A stretch of 30,010 nt of DNA from assembly GCA_036897485.1 (NCBI GenBank), contig JAYMTF010000801.1:1-30010 (forward strand), written 5' to 3'. Below the pieces are notes generated by a model, which saw nothing but the letters and a program-made list of their open reading frames with translations, was not told where the DNA came from and made no database searches. This document shows positions 1-9,491 of this stretch, in pieces; positions within the stretch are counted from its first letter, which is position 1, and each line of letters begins with the position of its first letter. Origin of the DNA: Pelargonium nanum. Its lineage: Eukaryota; Streptophyta; Magnoliopsida; Geraniales; Geraniaceae. The translations under genes and the position numbers were made by a program.

Positions 1-49
1 TTTTTGCAAAAAATGGAAACAAGACACTCATTTTGGGACGGAGGGAGTA
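1..49. mobile_element. Stowaway-like MITE, right end only (copy 1)
   Basis: The terminal inverted repeat ends in GGGACGGAGGGAG at 35-47 and is followed by TA at 48-49. Reverse-complemented, it reads CTCCCTCCGTCCCAAAATGA and continues into a TTTCCATTTTTTGCAAAAA stretch shared with the starts of the copies at 22492 and 29930. A TA target site and a CTCCCTCCGT terminus are typical of Stowaway (Tc1/mariner-derived) MITEs. The rest of the element is outside the window. It seems to sit in an intron of the + strand gene whose last exon begins at 307. Confidence 0.75.
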
Positions 50-306
50 TGTGTTTTGTACTCACATATAGTGCAGTCTATTCAAAAAGTGCTTGCAAAG
101 AGTCTGTCTGTTATGCTGTGTATCTTTCTTGCATAGAATGTTTGAATAATGATCCAAATACAAGAATAAACAAGGACCGAGTTGATATTTGAGAAAGCCT
201 AAAACAGACACGTGCTTGAACTGCTAAAACACAAAACTGAGCATCTTACATATTTTTTCTAACTTACAATGTTGTTAATGGTTTTTCTCTTGTCACATTG
301 TCACAG

Positions 307-544
307 AGAAACTCGGACTTCACAGGATGAAGCAGAATGCTCAAATATTGATGCAATGAATTGCGAGGCAAATGGAGATCTTAAAAGGAAACAGTCTGAA
401 GTAGTAACTGAAACGCAATATCCTAACAAGTCACCAAGAAGGGTTGATGGTGATCAGCAGGCGTTTCCAAATAGCAGCACGAGCTCTCGAAAACAGAAAC
501 GTGATAAGTTGGATTGGAATGTTTTAAGAAAACCTAAAACATGA
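307..544 (+). CDS. 3'-terminal exon of an unrecognised + strand gene (partial)
   Basis: A good 3' splice site precedes this exon: a branchpoint-like CTAAC at about 260, a T-rich tract, then TTGTCACAG ending at 306. From there an open frame of about 78 codons runs to TGA at 542-544. The peptide is hydrophilic, rich in K/R/S/N, has basic pairs (KRKQ, SPRR, RKQKRDK) and ends KLDWNVLRKPKT. This looks like a nuclear, disordered C-terminus. The DWxxLRK pattern resembles the motif that opens the conserved region of DEMETER/ROS1-type DNA glycosylases, but here the protein stops straight after it. The exon could therefore be a truncated glycosylase remnant or an unrelated protein. Upstream exons are not in the window. 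The in-frame ATG at 269 lies before the acceptor and is probably intronic. Confidence 0.4.
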
Positions 545-957
545 AAACAACCAACAATAGCCTTTCCTCATTGATATTGATGATCAGGTGATCATCTCCA
601 AGTTACCTGCTTACTTGTCTCAAAACTTGGTCTGTAACTGTTGTTTTAAATCATCGAAACAGCTCTCTTAGAAAGCATTGAGTACACTAGTTAGTTTAAA
701 GCTGTAACATCATTGTCAAGCAATTGAATTTGATTTGGAAATGTTAAAGATCTCTTCATGGTCAGCATAAATTTGCTTTGTTATATCATCATATATTCAT
801 ATTATTTTTCTCAGTTTGGTTGTTTGTGAGGTTTGCAAGGTTTTTGGCTTAGCAAGCAAAATTAAGCATTAATGCTACTCAGATATGATACAAAGTTTTA
901 GTGATAAAATGAAATCACTATACAAAGTGCTTCTCATGCATTATCTATCTATCTATT
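545..957. other. Convergent 3' intergenic region
   Basis: No gene is seen. This 413-bp AT-rich stretch must hold the 3' UTR and polyadenylation sites of both the + strand exon ending at 544 and minus-strand GRAS1 ending at 958, because the two genes converge. A short (TATC)n run lies at 942-957 next to the GRAS1 stop codon. Confidence 0.5.
942..957. repeat. Short (TATC)n microsatellite
   Basis: About four tetranucleotide units (TATCTATCTATCTAT) lie just after the GRAS1 stop codon, probably in its 3' UTR. Confidence 0.7.
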
Positions 958-2811
958 TTATGCAGTTGCAGGTCTCCAACATGAAATAGCATAGATCAAG
1001 CGACCCTTCCATCCCTGCAGCATCCACTGCCCATCCTCATGGATAACAAAATCCTTGTGGTACCCTGATTTTACTCTGTCCTTGATGTTACTGAAGAGCT
1101 CTCTGTCCAACGGTATCGGTCTCAACCCGGCCCTCAGGTTCCTGACCTGCCACTGCTTGTAAGTCTCCGGCCTCTCCACCCTCTCCGAACCCTCGCAGGC
1201 TACAGCATTCATAGCATCCCGAGCAACTATCTCCCTCTCAAACAGCATCCTCTGCTCGTCTTCCCGAGGTATGTTCACTTCAAACATATCAAACAGTGAC
1301 GAGAAGTGGAACAGGGCCTCCTTAAACCTTGTCACGAAGAATGGAGCATTGTATGTCCCGTTCACCACGCCATGCACGAAAAGATCCGGCTTTATGCTCC
1401 TGATCAGCTTCAGAACTGTGTCCCTCGGACAATCCGCAGCCACTGTTTCATCAGGTATGTTCTTTAATCTGTACAAACAGTTGACCACAACCATCTCATC
1501 GTTGTCATTGTCAATTTTCAGATCCTCGTACTTGATGGTCTCCCATTTCTGTGCTATGACATTGTACTCGAAACGGACGTTGAATCTCTTGCAATAGTTC
1601 TCTAATCGCCTTCCCGTCTCTTCAACTCTCTCTGCAGGACGAAACCCGGGTTGGGGAAGCTCGATCCCTGTAATGCGAATCTTGGGCGGTCCACCGGGCC
1701 GTTTCGAGAGGCGTTGGATGAGACAAGGCCATTGGAAACCATAGAGCACACCAAAATCAATGATGTGAAGCCTGGTAGCCTTCTCAGCTTGCTTCATGAT
1801 CATTTTGTTCGCGTAGAAATGTGACATCCTGTTAAACGGACACGCCGTGACATAAACCTGGTAAGCTTTCAGGATCTCAGCAGCTGACGTTTTGTTGCTC
1901 GCGAGCGGCGAGTAGACCGGAGTCCTAGCTCCGGCCAGTCGTGCCTCGAGGGCGTTGGCGAGGTAATGAGCCGTCCTCTGCAATCCATCGCCGTGAGGCG
2001 ATGAATGATGGCGTATCTGGTTGAGAAGATCATGTGAAGTCCTCTGGTCATTGCTAGCTACAGATTGTGAACACTGAGTTAACAGAGTCCATAAATCCAC
2101 CACCTCTCCGCCACCACCTTGGTTTTTCTTGCCTCTCCGGCTCCTTCCCCGAGACTTCTTCGACGAGCCATTGTTCTTTACCGGCGTTTCCACGAAGCAC
2201 CGGCCATTTTCCTCGCCGCCGCCACAGAGCAACACTTCGTCGAACATCTTGAGATCAACTTCCTCGGAAGAAATCGAAACAGCCGAGTGCTTGTTGCTCC
2301 TCATTTCCGAATCTTCAACACCATCTTCTTCTCTCTGATGGTTCTTCTTTGGCGAGCTGGTGGACAGATACGGATCTGGGAACAAAAGGGTGTTTTGAAA
2401 GTTTTGTGGAGGATTGATTAATTGGGTTGAAGAACTGGAAGATGGACATGGAAATTGAGGATTATACTCCTGTCCGATGATGTCGTACAAGGATTTTTCG
2501 GCGGCTTGAAGAGCAAGACAGTCCTGCAACATGCATGGCTTCTCCTCCAAGCCTTCTTCTTCCATCAGCATCTCGCCGATGAACTTGAGAATCGTGTTGG
2601 ATTTGGAAAACGTCCCGTCGTCGGAAGAGTACTCTCCTTCCGAGCTCGGAGACGGAGCCGACTCGGAACTCGGCGGCTCTGGATCATTAATCAGACCGGA
2701 CAAGAAATCGGTATTGATTAGAAACTCACTGTCATTGACAAAATTCTGATTCGGCGGAGAACCCAGAACTGCGTCCGCGAAATAAGGGTATTCTCCGAAA
2801 AGGGTATCCAT
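958..2811 (-). CDS. GRAS1: GRAS-family transcription regulator, SCL14/SCL9-like (LISCL)
   Basis: This is an intronless 617-aa frame from ATG at 2811 to TAA at 958. An acidic, disordered N-terminus carries the LISCL-type motif at about 74-108 (LKFIGEMLMEEEG, then KPCMLQD and LALQAAEKSLY). A second motif with MFDEVLLC follows at about 183-196. A basic stretch at 217-229 (SKKSRGRSRRGKK) is a likely nuclear localisation signal. The GRAS domain fills about 236-615: LHRI (DLWTLLTQCSQSVAS), VHIID motif as LHIIDFG at 348-354, LHRII (GFRPAERVEETGRRLENYCK), PFYRE region (about 505-540) and SAW end (WMLQGWKGRLIYAISCW). It is shorter than GRAS2 and GRAS3 because it lacks their 'ESVLQFKRGVEEA..FLP' block. 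In Arabidopsis, SCL14 works with TGA bZIP factors on xenobiotic-response genes; a similar role here is inferred. The promoter has a clear TATA box, and no leader intron is evident. Confidence 0.95.
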   Translation of the reverse strand: MDTLFGEYPYFADAVLGSPPNQNFVNDSEFLINTDFLSGLINDPEPPSSESAPSPSSEGEYSSDDGTFSKSNTILKFIGEMLMEEEGLEEKPCMLQDCLALQAAEKSLYDIIGQEYNPQFPCPSSSSSTQLINPPQNFQNTLLFPDPYLSTSSPKKNHQREEDGVEDSEMRSNKHSAVSISSEEVDLKMFDEVLLCGGGEENGRCFVETPVKNNGSSKKSRGRSRRGKKNQGGGGEVVDLWTLLTQCSQSVASNDQRTSHDLLNQIRHHSSPHGDGLQRTAHYLANALEARLAGARTPVYSPLASNKTSAAEILKAYQVYVTACPFNRMSHFYANKMIMKQAEKATRLHIIDFGVLYGFQWPCLIQRLSKRPGGPPKIRITGIELPQPGFRPAERVEETGRRLENYCKRFNVRFEYNVIAQKWETIKYEDLKIDNDNDEMVVVNCLYRLKNIPDETVAADCPRDTVLKLIRSIKPDLFVHGVVNGTYNAPFFVTRFKEALFHFSSLFDMFEVNIPREDEQRMLFEREIVARDAMNAVACEGSERVERPETYKQWQVRNLRAGLRPIPLDRELFSNIKDRVKSGYHKDFVIHEDGQWMLQGWKGRLIYAISCWRPATA

Positions 2812-2912
2812 AAAAACACAGAACTAAGCCGGAAAATCAAGAAAGTTCCCGTTTTGAGAAGAAACTGGAGATGGGTTCTTGAATTAAAAACAGAGCAAAG
2901 CAAGAACAGAGC

Positions 2913-2919
2913 ATTTATA
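2913..2919 (-). promoter_or_regulatory. TATA box of GRAS1
   Basis: On the minus strand the sequence reads CTATAAATGC, about 100 bp upstream of the GRAS1 ATG. Transcription would start near 2880-2890 and give a short leader of about 75 nt without room for an intron, unlike GRAS2 and GRAS3. Confidence 0.6.
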
Positions 2920-3025
2920 GAGAAGAGACAGTCTCTTCTTGCTTGGGACACTGTAGTGTGAGAAGTGAAGCTTCTGGGAAAGAACCATCCAATTCAAGAG
3001 AGACAGAGTCAGCCGCCAGAGCTGA

Positions 3026-3046
3026 CACGTGACCACCTGCGATTGG
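3026..3046 (-). promoter_or_regulatory. G-box and CCAAT motif upstream of GRAS1
   Basis: A palindromic CACGTG (3026-3031, in the context GACACGTGAC, ABRE/G-box-like) lies about 110 bp upstream of the TATA box. A minus-strand CCAAT core lies beside it (3042-3046). In plants these are typical bZIP/bHLH and NF-Y sites; use in vivo is inferred. Confidence 0.45.
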
Positions 3047-3100
3047 CAGATTCTGTGCCTGGAGCTTTAAATTCTAGTACTCGTACTACAATTTATGTTT

Positions 3101-6100
3101 TGTGTTTGTATTAACGGAAACATTTGTACATTTTGACTGGCATTTCATTTTCATGGACCTACGTGCATCTTTGGTGTTCACACTCCAAGACTATGCGTGG
3201 TGGACAAGAAGCTTGGAGCTTAAGTTTTATCCACAACATAAATGGTTGACCTTTTGTAGATTAGTCAATTTGATACCATTGAAAATACATATATAATGTG
3301 CTTGTTTGGTAACATGCATACATGAAAGAGGTGTCGCGTAAACAAAATTTTAAGATAGACCGTAATATTTTGTTCCGAAAAAATAGAAGAATTGTTCCTT
3401 AAATGATTAAGCTCATGCAGAGCTTCTTTAAGGAGCTCGTATATGCAGGAGCCACGAGCTTCAATGACATCTTCGGAGCATAGATAAAATCCAGTTAACA
3501 AACCATTTCAACATGTTGTTTAGAACAAAGAAATTGTTCATTAGAATGAACTGGATGTGAATCTGCAATTGTTTCCAGTAAAAATGTAGACTTGGTAGAC
3601 ATAATTTGTCGATCAGGTCGATCGAATCTGTTAAGTTTCATTGATAGAGAAATGCTGGACATATTTTCTTTAATTACCCTATGTTTATTTTGGTCATTTC
3701 AATGACCGATATCTTTCTTACCTTTATTTTTACCCAAACATACCATTATACTAAAAGCTACTACTTGATATTGATTCATGGAACATAATTAAAAAAAACT
3801 TAACAACTCTGCTCAGGCCTTTTGGTCAAAAGCTACTACTTGTTTTAAGAGAAGATTGATTCAAGATTGGGTTGGTTGACAAATCAGTAACATTTCAATA
3901 TGTTATTAACTCATTGTTATGTTATATTTGGATTACTTATCAATGAAGCATGTGAGCATAATTAACAATGCAATCATCTTATCTACCTAATGTTGATATT
4001 GATGTAGAGTGGAATGGGTATTAAGTTGACATGAAGTAGTGCTTGACCATGTATTTGTTGATTTTGTGAACAAAGGTCCAATCTTTTATATTAATCAACA
4101 TTCAACATAACTATAGGCTAGAAATTAGCAATTAAGTGGCTTCTACACATTGTAATTTAATTTAGATGTTTTGTTTTTAAAAAATACAATTGTGGATGAA
4201 CATAAATTAATAATGCAATTGAGGATTGATGCCATTTCTCTTCCTGAGAAAATGTAAGGGTGGTTTCCTATAAAGAAACAAAAATGATAAGGTTGGTGCA
4301 CCAAAATACTAAAGCATACAAGACATGTATATATACACACATACAATAATATTATTGATAATCTTCATGTATAGGACCAAGACCAAAGCTTTTGACCAGA
4401 ATTATTTAGTAGCTACTTGTTACTATAGTATTACACTATTATTATGAGCCCCCAACTGGCAATTTAGGCTTGTACTTGTAAATACTCGAAATTCGATCTC
4501 ACATATTTGGTAAGATTTTTCGAATTTGAGTTAAGTAAAACATGCAAATACATTTTTGAGTCGGGTCCGAAAAATTTGTAAGCCTATGTATAATTTTCAC
4601 ATAAATATGAAATTTGAATTGAAACTCACTTCCTTTCGAGTAAGGATGGTGATTCGTGTTTGTGTCGTGTTAAAAGTTTAGTATTTTATTAAATCAGTCA
4701 TATCGAACATTACTCGTTTATGAGCAATTGACACATGACACGTTTAAATAACTATATTTAAAATTACACAACTTGATCCACCACGTTTAAATAAATGGAA
4801 CACGACTCAAAATGTTTGACCCGTTTAATTTGTTCGCAGACAAAACAAAACTCAAGGTTAAATGGAATCTTCAACAGTGATTAATAACAAAGATAATGGG
4901 TCCAAGATAGATATTATGTTGTTAATTAAATAGTAAAAGATTTTGGTCGAATCAAGAAAATGGGAAGTGGCGTCCGATCAAAATAAAGATATTAATAACA
5001 AAAAAGCAATTAATTAACAACTACTATTTTCAAAGATCCACCAACTATTGTGTCCAAATTCAGTGTATGCACCTGAAAATCCATAAACATAAACTAGACT
5101 TGTCCTTCAATGTTTGTATAAAGTAATGAAAAAAAGATTGAAGCTTGAAAATTCTGTGATTGATAAAAAAAGATTTGATTCAGTATCTTTTGAAGCTCCC
5201 AAAAAAGGGTCCTAGCTCTCTCCCAGAACAAAACAAAATCTGAGTAGTGTTGACACTAAAACAAAACCCAGATACAGACCCTATTGCAAGCAATGAAAAC
5301 TGGGAAACAAATTTAAAATTGAAATGTAATGATCATGCTTTGGACGTATTTGGTGGCTGCTGCTATGTAATGGGTACAACAAAACACAACACAGACTCAG
5401 GTATTTGATTGGGTTTCTGGGTTTTTATTAGTATATCATATCCAATTGTATATAGTAGTATAAGTAAAGTGTAAATTTAGGAAGATTCATGGAAATGAGA
5501 ATGCTGAGGCTCTCAGCTGACATTTTCTTGACCAGATTCATCTTACCTACATTTTTTTAGTGAATTTGTTGTTAGTTTACAATAGGTGTGTGGGTCTTGT
5601 TAAAGGTACACTATTACTCATTGGGTTATCCACTTTCCAAGATATGTGTCTCTGTACTGTTCATGTCAAGACAAATAAAAAAAGATGTTGCCATGGGTCC
5701 AAAGACTGCATTGTGCCATTGTTGGATACATGTCATGAAACAGTTATTTTGGGACGCATGGATTGATTACTAAACGTGTAACAATACAGCTTAATGACAA
5801 TCTGATCTCGAGAGTAAGGACTTATTTGAGTAGTCTATCTACATCGTGCAGGTTCAGTGACTAAATACAAAATGCTTTAATGTTATGTGGTTAAAGTAGT
5901 TGCAACTCATTTCTTATAGAAATTCTTGATCTACGAGAGCTCACACAATAGTTTTTCTCGTAGTATCAACTAACAACTAAGCTTCTACAGCTCTCACGGG
6001 AGTTTTAGTTGAATCATAATGGATATCAATGCTTTTATGTATAAATGTTTGTACACTCTGAAAGGTCGACCGTCAAGATGGTTTGGTCAACCAACTGTTA

Positions 6101-6254
6101 ATTGATACAAAATTAATATGGGTCAACTTGCATGTATAATGTTCTTAATATTTTTTTTATTATATACTTTTACTTTCAGAATATTTTAATCAAACAATTT
6201 ACATAGGTTTGCTTAACAAATTAGTTATTCGTGGACATTTTACCATCTTTCAGG
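3101..6254. other. AT-rich intergenic region between GRAS1 and the GRAS relic
   Basis: No intact gene is seen in about 3.1 kb. It contains a CGTGT-rich repeat (4640-4860) and many short AT-rich runs. One minus-strand frame at about 3400-3501 has protein-like composition (SEDVIEARGSCIYELLKEAL) but no start context, splice sites or recognised relatives. Short frames near 5560-5773 and 4143-4346 have no coding character I can support. Confidence 0.6.
4640..4860. repeat. Degenerate CGTGT-rich dispersed repeat
   Basis: The tract begins GGTGATTCGTGTTTGTGTCG and continues with TTGACACATGACACGTTTAA, GGAACACGACTCAAAATG and TTTGACCCGTTTAATTTG. This style of degenerate CGTGTCGTGTT / GACCCGTTTAA repeat is common in plant genomes. 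A similar tract lies at 23890-24140 in the opposite orientation. Ends and target-site duplications cannot be resolved, so no class is assigned. Confidence 0.4.
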
Positions 6255-6450
6255 TAACTCTTATCTTAGGACTTCATTCTTTTGAATGCTCATATCAGCT
6301 GTCTTGTGAAGTAAATTTTGAACCAAACCAAACTGTTCACAGCAACCACCTCATTGCTACCAATCTTGAGATCCTCAATTTGGATGGTTTCCCAGTTTTA
6401 ATGGGAAGGACAGCGTAAGGCATGAAATCGGGTGGAACATAAGCGAAACC
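6255..6450 (-). pseudogene. Decayed GRAS-domain fragment (relic of a further tandem copy)
   Basis: Read on the minus strand, the centre (about 6340-6400) translates as WETIQIEDLKIGSNEVVAVN. This matches the LHRII-to-PFYRE stretch of the neighbours (WETIKLEDLKI....VVN). Similarity continues towards the C-terminal side: a VNSLVWFK stretch aligns with VNCLFRFQ, then with indels a TTC-AGACAG block and AGAATGAAGTCCTAAGAT align with the FDETV..KNSPRD codons of GRAS2. On the N-terminal side, an in-frame TAA lies just before the Trp codon, and the neighbouring sequence (R-F-x-x-V-P) fits RFNVPFEY only with a frame change. There is no open frame, so this is a pseudogene piece of about 200 bp. Confidence 0.7.
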
Positions 6451-7027
6451 GTTTTGGGTGGAGGAGTTTGATACTCTGAAACACATGACGAGTATGAACT
6501 GATGTAACTTATATGCACTGCTGTAGAAAATATAAATTATCATTCACTACTACTATTGAATGTATTTTTCGCGTATCTGTGTTTATGATTTTATAAAAAC
6601 TGTGTCGCTCTAGCTGTGTACGTGTCTATGCAACATAGGGTGTAACCTCTTGGCGAAGCAAATACAAGATTGCATATTTATGTGATCTCAACTAAGTAAT
6701 GAAACAGGAACCATCTGGAAACACTACACACTTTCATTGTCAATATGTATACTATGAGTATCAGAGTTAACCAATAACCAGCCAGCAATACCAGTTCTCA
6801 GTCATCAGAAGATTGAGCTCCTTCATATCAGATGAGTCATTAAATCAAAACACTAACCAGAATCAAGCTTATATTTTTTATAATAAAAAACAGCATTGTT
6901 AACAGTAGAAACTTTAGAATTTAACATGAAAAGAGTGCATAAATACCTCAGTCACAGCTACTCATAATCCTTGCTTAGTTATTCTACAAAAATCTTACAT
7001 CTTCAACAACTCTCACGCGTCTGGGAA
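6451..7027. other. Intergenic, 3' flank of GRAS2
   Basis: AT-rich, with no gene seen. It should contain the GRAS2 3' UTR and polyadenylation site. I could not extend the GRAS relic similarity into it. Confidence 0.5.
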
Positions 7028-9244
7028 TCATGACTCCTTGCTGGGGACCCAACAAGAGGAAGCATAGAGAATTCGGCCCTTCCATCCTTGCAGCATCCAG
7101 TTCCCGGCTTCATCAACCACAAAATCTTTGTGATATTTGTAAAACTTCACCTTACCTCTTAATTTTGTCATGAGCTCCTGATCCAGTGGGAGCTCTCTGA
7201 ATCCAGCCTTCATTGTCCGAACTTGCCACTGCTTGTATGTTTCAGGTCTCTTAATTCTCTCTGATCCCTCACATGCTATAACATTCATAGCCTCTCGCCC
7301 CCAGAACTCTCTTTCATACATCAATCTCTCTTGATCTTCGCGGGGTGTGTTAGTGTCAAACATATCAAACAATGCAGAATAGTGAAACAGTGCCTCCCTG
7401 AACCGTGTGACAAAAAACGGGGAATTGTATGATCCAGCAACAATGGAATGGATGAAAGCAACTGGGTTCATCTGCCTGATTAAGTTGAGGACAACATCCC
7501 GAGGACTATTCTTCTCCACTGTCTCATCGAATAGGTTCTGAAATCGAAACAGACAGTTCACAACTAGTGTTTCACTTTCGTCAATCTTGAGGTCCTCAAG
7601 TTTAATAGTTTCCCAATTCTGTGATGCTATGGAATTGTACTCAAATGGAACATTGAAACGTTCACAATACTTCGCCAAGCGATGACCTGTCTGCTCAACT
7701 GCTTCTGCTGGCCGGAAACCGGGTTGGGGAAGCTCAATTCCTGTAATGCGTAGCTTGGGAGGTCCACCAGTCCTGTATGCAAGATGCTGGATAAGACTTG
7801 GCCATTGGAAGCCATATCGGATACCAAAATCCACAACATGAATAGTTGATGCTTTCTCAGCAAGATCAAGAATTGTTTTGTTGGAAAAAATAATTGCATG
7901 CTTCTTGAACGGGCAGGCTGAAAGATAAAGATGGAAAGCTTTCAATATATCAGCAACTGATATTCTTTCAAAGACTAGAAAATTGTGGGTTCCAATGCCA
8001 GCCAAGCGTGCCTCGAGGCCATTGGCAAAAAAATGAGCCAACCTTTGAGACCCATCACCTAAAGGGGAAGAGTGCTGCCTAATCTGCTTTAGTAGTTCAT
8101 TCGCGGTCCTACGATCATCGGAAGATACAGCTTGTGCACTGAGGATCAACAGAGCCCTCAAATCAACTGTTTCCACCTTCTTGTTTTGTTTCTTAACACG
8201 GCTTGTTCCACTTTTAGATCCGTGTGGCTGTCCAAAGGGTGGCAAGTTCTTGTTTCCTTCATTCTGCGACATGTCCTCATCATAACATGGAAGCCTACCA
8301 GCTTTTGCCCCGAAGAGCAACACCTTATCAAACATTGCTGATAACTCACTCTCATCCACATAAACTGCAGGTTGCTTGTTACTCCTCTCGTCAACTAAAT
8401 CTATATCCTCCCGTTCGTGATTCTTCCTACCCCTTGAATTCTCTTTGTCATTCTTTAGCTCCTGATTTGACTCTGAAGAGAATGTGTTGTTCTCCGGATC
8501 AATGATCAGTTGGTTACCACTAGGAAGGAACTTTCTAGCTTCCTCTAACCCTCTCTGAAACTGCAAGACAGAATCTCTGTTGCTAAATATATTCTGAGCC
8601 AGAAACTCATTAATGGAAGATCCCACCAAGCTCTCACCAATATTATCAGACAACTGTGAACCGGACTTCAATATGTGGTCACCGGAATGAGAAGTTTGTA
8701 ATGAAGAGGGATGGTGACCCAATGTGCTACTTCCAGAAAAAATATAATCAACCGGGCTTGGGGTATTATGATTAACATCATCTGACATCTGACTAGAGGA
8801 AGGAGGATAATTCCCTGCAAGAACCTCATTTAATGACTTCTCTGTTGCTTGTAAAGCCAAGGAGTCATGGACCATGAAAGGCTTCTCATCCATATTCTCT
8901 TCCATAAGTATCTGGCTTATGTACTTGAAAATAGGATCCGAATCGCTATCATCAGAGAGGGGTGGAGAATTAACTGAGTCTCCCTCTGGACTCTGGCTTG
9001 AAGATAGAGCGAATTGGTCTGCTTCTGGGCTCCAGCTTATGGAAGAAATGAAGGTATTAGGGCTGAGATCGGGTTGAAATTCCAAAGAACCATCCATGGG
9101 ATTCAGATTTAGAGAAGGGTGTTCGAATTTGGAACCGTTGGTAGTGTTGTTATATGGGTAATGATCAGAATTGGGTAAGACAAGCTCATCATCAAATTTC
9201 AAATCATCAATGTAATCAGAGAAGTCTGTGAACCTAGGGTCCAT
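7028..9244 (-). CDS. GRAS2: GRAS-family transcription regulator, SCL14/SCL33-like (LISCL)
   Basis: This is a 738-aa intronless frame. I use the ATG at 9242-9244 (MDPRFTDFSDY, a typical LISCL start); the frame stays open five codons further, but only to a GTG. The stop is TGA at 7028. Motifs in order: DPIFKYISQILMEENMDEKP at 103-122 with HDSLALQATEKSL; a 'SVLQFQRGLEEARKFLP' block at 225-241; SELSAMFDKVLLFG at 299-312; basic VKKQNKK at 350-356. The GRAS domain is about 357-735: LHRI, the VHIID motif as IHVVDFG at 468-474, LHRII with GIELPQPGFRPAE, the PFYRE region and SAW end (WMLQGWKGRILYASSCW). Small differences from GRAS3 include one extra residue before WETIK and a diverged end of LHRI (FLVFERISV). 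The leader probably contains an intron (9281-9491). A nuclear co-regulator role of the SCL14 type is inferred from family. Confidence 0.95.
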   Translation of the reverse strand: MDPRFTDFSDYIDDLKFDDELVLPNSDHYPYNNTTNGSKFEHPSLNLNPMDGSLEFQPDLSPNTFISSISWSPEADQFALSSSQSPEGDSVNSPPLSDDSDSDPIFKYISQILMEENMDEKPFMVHDSLALQATEKSLNEVLAGNYPPSSSQMSDDVNHNTPSPVDYIFSGSSTLGHHPSSLQTSHSGDHILKSGSQLSDNIGESLVGSSINEFLAQNIFSNRDSVLQFQRGLEEARKFLPSGNQLIIDPENNTFSSESNQELKNDKENSRGRKNHEREDIDLVDERSNKQPAVYVDESELSAMFDKVLLFGAKAGRLPCYDEDMSQNEGNKNLPPFGQPHGSKSGTSRVKKQNKKVETVDLRALLILSAQAVSSDDRRTANELLKQIRQHSSPLGDGSQRLAHFFANGLEARLAGIGTHNFLVFERISVADILKAFHLYLSACPFKKHAIIFSNKTILDLAEKASTIHVVDFGIRYGFQWPSLIQHLAYRTGGPPKLRITGIELPQPGFRPAEAVEQTGHRLAKYCERFNVPFEYNSIASQNWETIKLEDLKIDESETLVVNCLFRFQNLFDETVEKNSPRDVVLNLIRQMNPVAFIHSIVAGSYNSPFFVTRFREALFHYSALFDMFDTNTPREDQERLMYEREFWGREAMNVIACEGSERIKRPETYKQWQVRTMKAGFRELPLDQELMTKLRGKVKFYKYHKDFVVDEAGNWMLQGWKGRILYASSCWVPSKES

Positions 9245-9280
9245 TATTGACAATCTCACGACTCAACCCTTCAGAGAAAG

Positions 9281-9491
9281 CTAAAAATTGGTAGACCAAC
9301 AATTTCAAACTTGAAAGAGGATCAAACCTACAATGATTAATTATTGCTATATCAGCAACATACACTCAAAAATTATAAAAGTAGCAAAGCTTTAGACATA
9401 AACAGTAATTTATGCAAGATGAAACAAATTAAACCAACTAAGAAGAAGGAGAAAAGGCAGCAAATAAACAGAGAACCATATATGGGCGTAC
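9281..9491 (-). other. Predicted 5' leader intron of GRAS2
   Basis: On the minus strand a consensus donor (TTCCCAG|GTACGC, intron base 1 at 9491) is followed about 210 nt later by a T-rich acceptor (CCAATTTTTAG, ending at 9281), 36 nt before the ATG. An alternative acceptor is at 9269. A TATA-like TTCTATATG lies upstream at about 9610-9617. Further donor-like and acceptor-like sites (TCCGAG|GTAAGG near 9733; TGATTCCACAG near 9760) mean the leader could be longer. Confidence 0.4.

Noticed and set aside
2067..2749. Plus-strand frames across the GRAS1 N-terminus
   Set aside because: Antisense shadows of the GRAS1 coding sequence; no homology and no splice or promoter support.
9245..9259. Five-codon N-terminal extension of GRAS2 (RLSI before MDPRF)
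   Set aside because: The extension begins at GTG, not ATG. The ATG at 9244 gives the family-typical MDPRF start and the predicted leader intron acceptor lies nearby.
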